Of a stretch of 64,000 nt of DNA, positions 43,424 through 52,205 are shown piece after piece. The DNA comes from Nostoc sp. ATCC 53789. GTDB lineage: Bacteria > Cyanobacteriota > Cyanobacteriia > Cyanobacteriales > Nostocaceae. The position numbers and the translations under genes are program-made. The notes beneath the pieces were generated by a model. That model saw nothing but the letters and a program-made list of their open reading frames with translations, was not told the origin of the DNA and made no database searches. Numbering within the stretch: the first letter of the stretch is position 1; each line of letters starts with the position of its first letter. The stretch lies in the NCBI RefSeq assembly GCF_009873495.1, contig NZ_CP046703.1, positions 4,134,501 through 4,198,500 of the forward strand, written 5' to 3'.

Positions 43424-46400
43424 TTAACTAGATAATACTCCTGCAATACTCGTCAATTCCATAATTTTCTCAAACTGGAAATTATGAGCCAAATTCTGAA
43501 TAAAATTGCTCAATATAGCATTTTCTGAAGGAATTTGTTCAATCAATTCTAAAATTAAGTCATCACTACATTGGGCTGCGGCAGTATACACCTGTTTCAC
43601 CCATTCAGGGGACATTTCAGACAATAGAGGAACTAAATCTGTAAGCTTCAAGATTGATTCTGTTAATTGTTGTTTTGCATTCTTTATCTGATAGTTATCT
43701 TCTTGATAAATATATTGAACTTCTAAATATTCACTCAATTTTTCTAATAATTCTTCTTCACGGAAAGGCTTGTTAATATAATCATCACAACCAGCTTTGA
43801 TTGTTGCCTCTCGCTGTTCTTCAAAGGCGTTAGCAGTTAAGGCGATAATAATGGTTTTGCGATTTGGAATTGAAGTTTCTTCTCTAGCTTTAATAATTTT
43901 GGTGGCTTCGTAGCCGTCCATAATTGGCATCCGCATATCCATAAAAATTAGGTGTGGTTGCCATTGTTGCCAAAGTGCGATCGCTTCCGTGCCATTTGCC
44001 GCTTCTTGGACTGCAAAACCGATAGATGTCAGGATTTTTACTAGTACTAAACGGCTGTCTGTGGAGTCATCAACCACCAAAATGCGGTATTCGTTTTGAG
44101 CAGGCGCTAAACTCAGAACTTGTCGTCTAATTTGTTGGATCTGGATTTCGCTGGCTGCGGCTAGATCAATTTGAATATCAAAGGCAAATGTACTTCCCTC
44201 ACCAATAATGCTGGTGACGCTAATGTTTCCTCCCATTAGTTCCACATATTTGCGGCTAATTGCTAAACCTAGTCCAGTTCCCTGTTGCGATTTTCTTCCA
44301 GTTTCAGTTTGCCCAAATGCTTCAAACAGCAAGTTAATTTCCTGTGGCGCAATACCGCGACCAGTATCTGTAACCTCGAAGAAGAGATGAGGAGGATGAG
44401 GTAAAATTTTATCCCCCATATCCTCCATCGCTACGCGTAACATTACTCTTCCAGTATCGGTAAATTTGATGGCATTTCCCAAGAGGTTAAGCAATACTTG
44501 ACGCAGTTTACTTTCATCAGCTTGGATATACTGCGGAAGGTAAGATGTATATTCAAAATTTAATTCTAAGCCTTTGGAAGTGGCGCGGAAACGCAACATC
44601 TCTTCCAGGTTTTCTAAGAGGCGAATTAAGTCAAAACTGTTGAGATTTAATGTTATTCTACCAGCTTCAATTTTAGACATTTCCAGAATGTCGTTGATTA
44701 AGTTGAGAAGATGTTCGCCAGCACGATTGATGATTGCTAGATTTTGCTGATGTTCAGTAGATAAAGCATGATCGTGACTCATGATTTGGGTAAAACCGAG
44801 GATGGCGTTGAGTGGGGTACGCAGTTCGTGGCTCATGTTGGCGAGGAATTCGCTTTTGGCGCGGTTGGCAGCATCAGCTGTGATCACAGCTTCTTGCAAT
44901 GCTTGTGACTGCCTTTGAGTTTGCGCCAGTAATTGTGCCTGCTGTAAAGCCACGCCCAACTGATTGCCAATTTGAACTACGATGTTGATTTCTCCTGGTT
45001 TCCATTGGCGGGAATCGGAATTTTGATAACTCGCTAGTAATCCCCAAATCTGACTACCATATAAAATGGGGACAATGATGTAAGCTTTTGCCTGAAAGCG
45101 TTCTAAAAGGCTAATGTAAGAGGAATGAAACTCAGCATTGTAAATGTCTGGGACGCAGCGAAAAGTTGCGCCTTGTGCGTAAATGCCATCTTGAATTGCT
45201 TGCATATCAGCATCTTCCGCTTGATTATCCTCGCTATCCAAAATTTTTGTTAGGCAACGTCCCTCTTGTAAGACACCTTCTGTAAGATTAGGATCGTTGT
45301 TATGTTCTTCTATCAGAGAAATCCAACCATTACCTACAGACTCAGAGACAAATTCGCCACTCCATTGGGGATTGAAACGATAGACAACAACCCGATCGCA
45401 ATTGAGTACTTGCCGTAATTCTTGGGTTGTAGCCGCAAATATAGTCTCTAAATCCAATGTTTGGCGCATCCTTTGAATCACTTGGGCGATCGCTCTTTCC
45501 CGTTCTGCACTCTCACGCAGGGCTTCTTCTGCCAATTTTCTCTCGGTAATATCTGTAATCGTACCGATATAACCTTTTATTTCTCCATCATCTCGAAATT
45601 CTGGCAAAGCCTGACAAATTACCCAGACAACTGTACTATCATCACGCAAAAATCGATGTTCGTACTTATACGCTGTTTTAGCAACTCTTGCTTGATTCCA
45701 TGTCAACAATAGCTGCTCGCGATCGTCTGGATGTACGGCTTTTGTCCAACCTGTTCCTAGAGATTCTTCTAAACTGCATCCACTAATCTCACTCCAGCGT
45801 TGATTAAAATATAAGACATTACCATCCACATCAGTGTGGAATATACAAGCTGGTGAGGTTTCTGCTAGCAGTTGATATCGTTGCCGACCTGCTTGTAAAG
45901 CTAATTCTGCCAGTTTTGCATCGTTGATGTCTGCCCAATAACCGACACATTCTATAGAGTTTCCAGCTTCGTCACGAATTAACCTCATCTTTTCGTAAAA
46001 CCAGTGATAAGTTCCGTCAGCATGTAACCAGCGATACTGGTAGGAAGTGTATTCTTGCTCAACCAACTGAGAAAATTTTTCTGAAATCAGTTCAATATCT
46101 TCTGGATGGACGTGATGCAGCCAGAAATTAGGATTTTCGACAAATTCCTGGGCTTCGTAACCAACCATTGCCTTAACGTTCTTACTAATAAAGGTAGTGC
46201 TAAAATTACCTAATGTTTTTTTGCTGCTATAAATCACCACAGGGCTAGAGGTAAGCAGATATTGAAGGCGCTCGTTAGCTAAACGTAGTTCTTGTTCGAC
46301 ATGTTTGCGTTCGCGTAGCGCGGCTTGCCGTTCGCGAAGTGCTGCTTGCAGTTCGCTAATTTCTACTAAAACCGCGCCCACACCAGAAAGGCGATCGTCC

Positions 46401-49087
46401 TCACCAGGAATCGGAAAATAAGAAACTAAGAAGTGGCGGATAATATCTGGTTGTTTAATTGATGCGGCGCTTAATTCTTGATTGAGGATGGGTTCACCTG
46501 TCAACAGAACCTGTTGATAAAATGGTTCTACGACACTGGCCATTTTGGGTAAGGCTTCATGGATGGTCTTACCAATATGAGCTTCCTGGGATATTCCATT
46601 AATTTCCGCTAGCACTTGGTTGATTTGCACAAACCGCAGTTGGTTATCTACAATATTCATACCAACGGGAGCCCCCGTAAAAAAGGCATTGAGACGAGCT
46701 TCTCTGAGTGCTAATTCTTGTTCTAGGGTTTTGCGCTCAATCAACCCACCTAACTGAGCAGCAACGGCATTTACTAGCAAAAGCAAACGTTTATCTACCA
46801 ATACTGAACTACGTTTAAAAAACACTAAAACAGCTAATACTTCGTTTCCAGCCAGTATGGGAACACCAAAACCAGCTTTTAATCCTACCTTTGCTGCTTG
46901 TTGCGATCGCAAAAAAATTGGCTCTGTAACTTCTGAAACATCTTCTATCCATTCTGGTTCCTGATTCTGCCAAACTCTTCCTGGTAGTCCCACTCCCAGA
47001 GGAAATTTCACAATTTGACTGTGGCGGCAAAATTCTTCTAAATTGCTTTGTTCACCATACCAGCCCAGGCTGTGTTCTAAAGCAGCACTATCTTCATTAG
47101 GTATCCATGCTTCACCAAAATCCCAGCCAATAGTATGACAAATTAAGCGCAAGACTAGTGCTAAAGAGCTATTGACATCATTGGCGCGAGTGATGGCTTG
47201 GGTTGTCAACAGTAACAAACGGCTTTCATTTTCTGCCTGCTTGCGTTCAGTAATATCTTTCGCTGTGCCTAGTACATACCATTTCCCATCAATCTCGATC
47301 ATTTCTGCACTCAACAAGGTTGTCCTGATTTCCCCTGTGGACGTGCAGACATCAACCTCATAGTTACGAATAGCTTTCGTTTTTTGCAGCATCCGGGTGA
47401 GAAAGTTATATTCTTCTGGATTCGCCCAAATATTCAATTCTTGATCGGTGCGATCGATAACTTGAGAACGAGAATAACCAAAAAACCGACAAAAACTGTC
47501 GTTAACTTCGACGAAGCGTTTGTTAGGAACAGTAATTAAGGCAATGGGATCGGGAGATGACCGAAAAGCTGATGCTAACTTTTCTTCAGAAGCCCTCCGT
47601 GCGGCTTCGGCGCGTTGACGTTCTTTTGCTTCCAGCACCAAGGATACTAAATTGCCCAGAGAACGAGCGAAATTTTGATCTTCTAGCGTCCAATGATGAG
47701 CAACTCCCACAGCCTCCAAACATAAAACCCCTACGGTTTTTCCTTCCTGCCTAATGGGTGTATCGAGTATAGAGGTAATATTTAATCTTGAGTAAGATGG
47801 AGAAAATTCTCTAATTCTGGGATCGGTATGGGCATCATCTGCGGCGATTGGTTGATCTTGTTGCAAAGCTGCAAAATAAGCTGGATAGTCGGCCTCTGAT
47901 AAAACAAATCCTTCGCTATGTTGATTGCGACTGCCCTCAAATAGGTCAAAACACTCGATTTTCAAGCCTGTTTCGTCATACAACCAAACACTGGCTCGTT
48001 CCATTCCCATATTTTTGACAGCTGTTTCTGTAATTTTGCCCAAAGCTGCTTTCAAGTCACCCTGATAAAGGATTTGATTTTGTGCCAGTTGGGTTAGCAC
48101 TAGGTTATGATTGCGGAGCTTAATCGCGCTCTCTTGGAGTAATTTTTCTATACCTCGGCGCTGTGTAATATTACTAGCAGTGCCTGTCATACCTATGACT
48201 AAACCCTCTTCGTTGCGTAATGCGATCGCATTAAACATTAAATAAAGTAAAGTACCATCTTTAGCTACACAGGTAGTTTCATGTTGAAATATCGGCTTTC
48301 CCCGGAAAACACGCTCAAAGGCTACTTTATCTTTAGCAACTTGCTGAGGTGAGATAAAATCAGTCAAGGTACGCCCGATCATCTCCTGGGGTTCATAGCC
48401 ATAAATCTGCTTGACTGCCGGATTAACAAAAGTAATTAGTCCATCAATATCTACCGACCAGATCATATCCTGGGATGTCTCCACCAGGTGGCGATATTGA
48501 CTTTCACTTTTCTTGAGAGCAGCTTCGACTAAAAGGCGTTCGTTTTGGTAAACTTCTCTACAAAAGGCTTTGCTAAGGCTAACAGGAATTTCTGTGAAAA
48601 TTTCTTCTATCTGTTGGTTCCGAAGATTTAACTCAACAGCAACCCGTTGACGTTCTTTAATCTCCTCTTGCAGTTGGGCATTTTGTTCTTTTAACTGTTT
48701 TTTCAGCCTTTGGAGAGTTAGTTGATTTTGTATGCGTAATAAAACTTCTTTAGCTTGGAATGGTTGAGTAATATAGTCAACATCCCCTAAATCACAAATA
48801 TTTACTTCTTCCGATAATTCTTCTAAAACACCAAAAAAAATTATCGGGATATCTTGAGTTTTCTGATGAGATTTTAAATTTTGATAAATCTCATAACCAT
48901 TCATTTTGGAAATGAGAAAGTTTAGTAAAATCAAATCAGGAGGAAAAGCCAGCGCCCTATTGATTGCCAATTCTCCAGAAAGGGCACTTTGTACCTGATA
49001 AGCTTGATTGTGAAGGATGTCTGATAAAAAATGCAAATTTTCTAGCTTATCATCAACTAATAAAATTCTGATTTTTTGAGCATCCAT
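43424..49087 (-). CDS. Giant hybrid sensor histidine kinase (pseudo-REC, PAS, GAF, HisKA, HATPase, REC)
   Basis: 1887 residues from the ATG at 49087; a TTG 24 bp upstream is a poorer choice. Order: receiver-like domain (6-122), PAS (about 197-312), GAF (337-487), PAS (502-617), GAF (632-784), three PAS (797-912, 937-1059, 1070-1184), phytochrome-type GAF (1207-1384), HisKA with His1420 (NMSHELRTPLN), HATPase with N-box Asn1538 and TDTGRGI/GTGLGLAIS, and a C-terminal receiver with Asp1717 and Lys1773. No membrane helices, so cytosolic. The N-terminal receiver has Asn56 in place of the phospho-Asp and Gln108 in place of the Lys. The final 80 residues are helical and could be an HPt-like end, but no HPt histidine motif is clear. 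Confidence 0.92.
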   Translation of the reverse strand: MDAQKIRILLVDDKLENLHFLSDILHNQAYQVQSALSGELAINRALAFPPDLILLNFLISKMNGYEIYQNLKSHQKTQDIPIIFFGVLEELSEEVNICDLGDVDYITQPFQAKEVLLRIQNQLTLQRLKKQLKEQNAQLQEEIKERQRVAVELNLRNQQIEEIFTEIPVSLSKAFCREVYQNERLLVEAALKKSESQYRHLVETSQDMIWSVDIDGLITFVNPAVKQIYGYEPQEMIGRTLTDFISPQQVAKDKVAFERVFRGKPIFQHETTCVAKDGTLLYLMFNAIALRNEEGLVIGMTGTASNITQRRGIEKLLQESAIKLRNHNLVLTQLAQNQILYQGDLKAALGKITETAVKNMGMERASVWLYDETGLKIECFDLFEGSRNQHSEGFVLSEADYPAYFAALQQDQPIAADDAHTDPRIREFSPSYSRLNITSILDTPIRQEGKTVGVLCLEAVGVAHHWTLEDQNFARSLGNLVSLVLEAKERQRAEAARRASEEKLASAFRSSPDPIALITVPNKRFVEVNDSFCRFFGYSRSQVIDRTDQELNIWANPEEYNFLTRMLQKTKAIRNYEVDVCTSTGEIRTTLLSAEMIEIDGKWYVLGTAKDITERKQAENESRLLLLTTQAITRANDVNSSLALVLRLICHTIGWDFGEAWIPNEDSAALEHSLGWYGEQSNLEEFCRHSQIVKFPLGVGLPGRVWQNQEPEWIEDVSEVTEPIFLRSQQAAKVGLKAGFGVPILAGNEVLAVLVFFKRSSVLVDKRLLLLVNAVAAQLGGLIERKTLEQELALREARLNAFFTGAPVGMNIVDNQLRFVQINQVLAEINGISQEAHIGKTIHEALPKMASVVEPFYQQVLLTGEPILNQELSAASIKQPDIIRHFLVSYFPIPGEDDRLSGVGAVLVEISELQAALRERQAALRERKHVEQELRLANERLQYLLTSSPVVIYSSKKTLGNFSTTFISKNVKAMVGYEAQEFVENPNFWLHHVHPEDIELISEKFSQLVEQEYTSYQYRWLHADGTYHWFYEKMRLIRDEAGNSIECVGYWADINDAKLAELALQAGRQRYQLLAETSPACIFHTDVDGNVLYFNQRWSEISGCSLEESLGTGWTKAVHPDDREQLLLTWNQARVAKTAYKYEHRFLRDDSTVVWVICQALPEFRDDGEIKGYIGTITDITERKLAEEALRESAERERAIAQVIQRMRQTLDLETIFAATTQELRQVLNCDRVVVYRFNPQWSGEFVSESVGNGWISLIEEHNNDPNLTEGVLQEGRCLTKILDSEDNQAEDADMQAIQDGIYAQGATFRCVPDIYNAEFHSSYISLLERFQAKAYIIVPILYGSQIWGLLASYQNSDSRQWKPGEINIVVQIGNQLGVALQQAQLLAQTQRQSQALQEAVITADAANRAKSEFLANMSHELRTPLNAILGFTQIMSHDHALSTEHQQNLAIINRAGEHLLNLINDILEMSKIEAGRITLNLNSFDLIRLLENLEEMLRFRATSKGLELNFEYTSYLPQYIQADESKLRQVLLNLLGNAIKFTDTGRVMLRVAMEDMGDKILPHPPHLFFEVTDTGRGIAPQEINLLFEAFGQTETGRKSQQGTGLGLAISRKYVELMGGNISVTSIIGEGSTFAFDIQIDLAAASEIQIQQIRRQVLSLAPAQNEYRILVVDDSTDSRLVLVKILTSIGFAVQEAANGTEAIALWQQWQPHLIFMDMRMPIMDGYEATKIIKAREETSIPNRKTIIIALTANAFEEQREATIKAGCDDYINKPFREEELLEKLSEYLEVQYIYQEDNYQIKNAKQQLTESILKLTDLVPLLSEMSPEWVKQVYTAAAQCSDDLILELIEQIPSENAILSNFIQNLAHNFQFEKIMELTSIAGVLSS
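46292..46351. repeat. Internal repeat in the kinase gene resembling a dispersed repeat
   Basis: The DNA codes for LQAALRERQAALRERKHVEQ, a duplicated ALRER unit in a coiled linker between two PAS domains. It includes GCGTTCGCGTAGCG, which also occurs in the intergenic repeat at 16440-16453, so an in-frame repeat insertion is possible. Confidence 0.4.
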
Positions 49088-49111
49088 ATCAGTCACTAAG
49101 CTAATTTTCAA

Positions 49112-50155
49112 TCAGGAATAAATTGTTGAATCAAACTGAACATGAAATCAGAAAGCAAAACCTTATTAAAAGATTGTAAATATAATGATCTTTGCTTACC
49201 ACCATACTTCACCTTAGAATCTAGGTGTGTCAAGTTAAGGCAATACTCTCTGTAACTGTGGATCAAACTCTATAAGAACAACAATTACACTGTAATACAG
49301 AAAGTAACTTTTATACAAAAACTATTTGGAAGTGATTATACTATGGCTTAACCTCAATTCTGCATCAGGATTCTAAAATACATGAATGAGCGCATTGTAG
49401 GTGATAGCCAGCAAAACCGCACGACTAAACCCTCCTCTTTTTAAGGCGAGGGTACGCTACAACGTGGCTAGAGTATTTTTTTACTCACAAATTTGAAATC
49501 TGCTGTAAGTAAAAAGTAATTTTATCAGGTTCTACTATACTTGAAAGGCTTACGTAAAAATACATACGATAGGGACAAATACCTACGGCTGATGCTCGAA
49601 CCTATCTATGAGGCACTATGCGTAGCTTGCTTCCCCACAGTGTATTAGACGTAGACATAGGTTGGGTGAAGCGGAGCGCAACCCAACATATATCAGAATG
49701 TTGGGTTACACAAAGCCTCCACCAAACCTACAATTTTTTGCTAGCAATTCCCATTGGTCTCGGTCAGGTTACTGGAGTATATTTTACTCATCGTTCTCAA
49801 TGGTGCTGTCTATACGTATTTACAGCTTATGTATGCCCTAAGAGCTTTTTTACTCAACTTGAAACTTTTCAAATATCCTCTTAACTCGACTTTATCCATT
49901 TTTTTGCAACGTAAACGCTATAGCTGAAACCTTTGTGGAATCGTAGTTTTACTTTTTTAACTTCATCCATAATCTGTGACGTGAAAAAAGTATTTGCCAA
50001 AAAGCCAGGGTTTTTGCCGAATAAAGAAAGCCAAGTTTTTAATTTTGGATAAAGTCGAGCTTAAGGGGGATCTCAAAATGCCTAAAATCACAGCAAAACA
50101 GTGTTCAAACAACCTCTAAGAAGAAAATCAAGCTTTGGGCTATTTTTTGCGTAAT
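49112..50155. other. Long intergenic region with dispersed repeats
   Basis: About 1 kb without a convincing gene. At 49659-49709 the repeat AGGTTGGGTGAAGCGGAGCG with AACCCAACAT...ATGTTGGGTT forms two hairpins, a common cyanobacterial element. CCTCCTCTTTTTAAGGCGAGG at about 49431 is another small palindrome. A plus-strand frame across 49618-49884 is produced by this repeat. Confidence 0.5.
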
Positions 50156-50290
50156 CCGGATTTCTCACGATACTGTAGGCAGGGGAGTGTGGGGAAGTGT
50201 GCGGGGTCAAATTTCTTCCCCATCCTCCCACACCTCCCACACTTCCCACACCTCCCACACTCCTGGATTTCTCACTTGTGAGAAATCCAG
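50156..50290. repeat. GGATTTCTCAC repeat element, copy 2
   Basis: A 135-bp unit like that at 33629-33773: CCGGATTTCTCACG, GT-rich half, complementary CCTCCCACACCTCCCACACT half, and terminal palindrome GGATTTCTCAC-TT-GTGAGAAATCC. Here it overlaps the last codons of the GT2 gene and supplies its stop codon. Confidence 0.7.
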
Positions 50291-51144
50291 GGTAAGTCCT
50301 GTTGAGCTAATCGCTGCTTAATAGATTCAAGCAATCGTTCTGGATGCTTGGAAAAATAAAAGATTTTTAAGAAGGTAAAATTTATATTCCTAGCTAACAA
50401 AATCTGCCATTGTTCTATCAAAGATAGTGTTTTAATATAATCATTAAATAATTTTTCAATTCGCGCTAAACTGCTTCCTGTTGCAGAATCATCAAATGTT
50501 TTAGTTCCTGGATAATATCTAAAGTTACCCCAAGCTTCATTGAAATATTTAACATTAGATGAACAAACAGCTTTCAAAAGGAAATCTATATCCATTGAAT
50601 AATGATCTTCTACTTTATAGAGTCCAATTTTTTGATGTAATGATTTATGATAGAAGTAAGCAGATGGATTTACTGGAAAAGAAGCATCGATAATTCCATC
50701 ATCATTAAGTCGTCTTCCTAATAGTAAATCTATTGTTCGTAATTGGCTAGGTTTATTAATAAACATTAGCTGCTCTTTCTGATTAATGATATTACAGTTA
50801 CCAACAATCAAGCTATGTTCTGGTAAAGTTTGGAAAATCTCACAGATGCGGTTAAGAAGATTTATCTCATAAAAATCATCAACATTTAAAACACCAATAA
50901 TCTCCCCTCGTGCCATAGCAATTCCTTTGTTCATAGCGTCAGATTGTCCTTTGTCCTTTTCACTAATCCAACGTATGTGGGGATATTGATTGGCTTTATC
51001 TTTAATAATGTCTACTGTCTTGTCACCTGAACCTCCATCAACAATGATATGCTCTACTTCTAAACAATTTTGGTCAATGACAACTTGAAGGCAAGATTCT
51101 ATAAATTTCTCACCGTTATAAACTGGTGTAATTATACTAATCAT
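50272..51144 (-). CDS. Family 2 glycosyltransferase
   Basis: A 290-residue GT-A-fold enzyme counted from the ATG at 51144; the frame also has a TTG two codons earlier. SIITPVYNGEKFIESCL begins the nucleotide-binding fold, IIVDGGSGDKTVDI and GVLNVDDFYE hold the acidic/metal-binding residues. It transfers a sugar from a nucleotide-sugar donor, probably in surface polysaccharide synthesis. Its C-terminus PWISHK is coded by an inserted repeat element, so the native end may have been longer or different. It stands alone. Confidence 0.88.
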   Translation of the reverse strand: MISIITPVYNGEKFIESCLQVVIDQNCLEVEHIIVDGGSGDKTVDIIKDKANQYPHIRWISEKDKGQSDAMNKGIAMARGEIIGVLNVDDFYEINLLNRICEIFQTLPEHSLIVGNCNIINQKEQLMFINKPSQLRTIDLLLGRRLNDDGIIDASFPVNPSAYFYHKSLHQKIGLYKVEDHYSMDIDFLLKAVCSSNVKYFNEAWGNFRYYPGTKTFDDSATGSSLARIEKLFNDYIKTLSLIEQWQILLARNINFTFLKIFYFSKHPERLLESIKQRLAQQDLPWISHK

Positions 51145-51560
51145 TAGCAAGGGTCTTTTATGCGTATTGCAAACAAAAATAATTCAAATACTTGAATTGA
51201 TCTCCGATCATATAGTTCCCAATTGGCACAAGTCTATAACGTGACTAGCATCAGTGTAAATACTTAAATTGCGTTCGCGTATGTAAGTGATAAATGGAAA
51301 TTTGTCTAAGGGTATTTCTGATCAATGACAAGATACAACTATTTGATGAAGTGTAGCGATCAATAGAATTCTTGAGATTTAATTGAGGCATTGAGAAGGC
51401 CATAGAAACGGAGGTTGTTTTTTGCCAATCCTCCGTTTCTGATATTTCTATTGTCACTCAAAAATGAATAGGCAAAGTGCTGCAAAAAGTTTAGGTAACA
51501 TTTTGTAGCCTACTGGCAACTTCTGATGTTTGTCCAATGGTATTAAATCGAGAGAGGGTG
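51145..51560. other. Intergenic region with an 11-bp hairpin
   Basis: The only structure seen is AGAAACGGAGG (51404-51414) pairing with CCTCCGTTTCT (51430-51440) around a 15-nt loop that contains TTGTTTTTTG. It may be an intrinsic terminator-like repeat. No gene is supported. Confidence 0.45.
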
Positions 51561-51917
51561 CTATTCCTCTTGTACATCAACCCAGATACTACCTTCTTCC
51601 ACACGAAGAGGAAACACTGGCAACGCCTTTGGTTGTGAAACCAATGAGAGTACCTTGCCTACACCAGGTGGCCAAGAACACCAGTCTTGTACTTCACCAG
51701 TCCGCAAGTCAAAAGCACTGCGATGGAAAGAACAAACAATTGCTCCATCTTTTATTTTGCCACTTTTCAGAGGTAATTTTAAGTGAGGGCAGGTGTTATC
51801 TACAGCATAAAGCTGATTTTCGTGATTCAAAAGCAGAATTTTCCGGTTGCCAACTTTCACCACTTCTCGCGTACCTGGGGAAAGTGCTTCGACTGCAAGA
51901 ACTTTAGTCCAGCTCAT
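51561..51917 (-). CDS. Rieske [2Fe-2S] ferredoxin-like protein
   Basis: A 118-residue protein counted from the ATG at 51917, chosen because AGGAGA lies 7 nt before it and the family begins here; a longer frame to 52055 is not needed. The cluster ligands are Cys43-Pro-His45 and Cys62-Ser-Phe-His65, with the usual 16-residue spacing. No membrane anchor or catalytic domain is present, so it is a soluble electron carrier or regulator of the NirD/BphF type. The partner oxidoreductase is not adjacent. Confidence 0.9.
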   Translation of the reverse strand: MSWTKVLAVEALSPGTREVVKVGNRKILLLNHENQLYAVDNTCPHLKLPLKSGKIKDGAIVCSFHRSAFDLRTGEVQDWCSWPPGVGKVLSLVSQPKALPVFPLRVEEGSIWVDVQEE

Positions 51918-52205
51918 TAGGTTCTCCTCTCCTAATATATCTGCTTTCAGTTTCTCGCAATTGTGACCAGTGCGATCGCCTTTCAGTACTAAGGAAAAGT
52001 CAGTAGATTGCAAACTTCTCCCGAAAAAGCGATATCTACGATGAGCTTTGCTCACCTTGGCGACATAGAACCGCTATAAAATCTTACAGCAAAGTTCATT
52101 TACACACTGAATAAACTGGTTTCTGGGTAAACTAAAAAAAGCACTTTCTATCCTTGCATCATCAAGCTTGTAGCTGATCACAGACAATATTGAGGGATAT
52201 AAAAA

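Noticed and set aside
49618..49884. 88-codon plus-strand frame
   Set aside because: It runs through a dispersed hairpin repeat (AGGTTGGGTGAAGCGGAGCG), has no ribosome site and no protein-like composition.
51918..52055. Longer N-terminus for the Rieske protein
   Set aside because: The ATG at 51917 has AGGAGA at the right distance and fits the family start; the added 46 residues are not Rieske-like.
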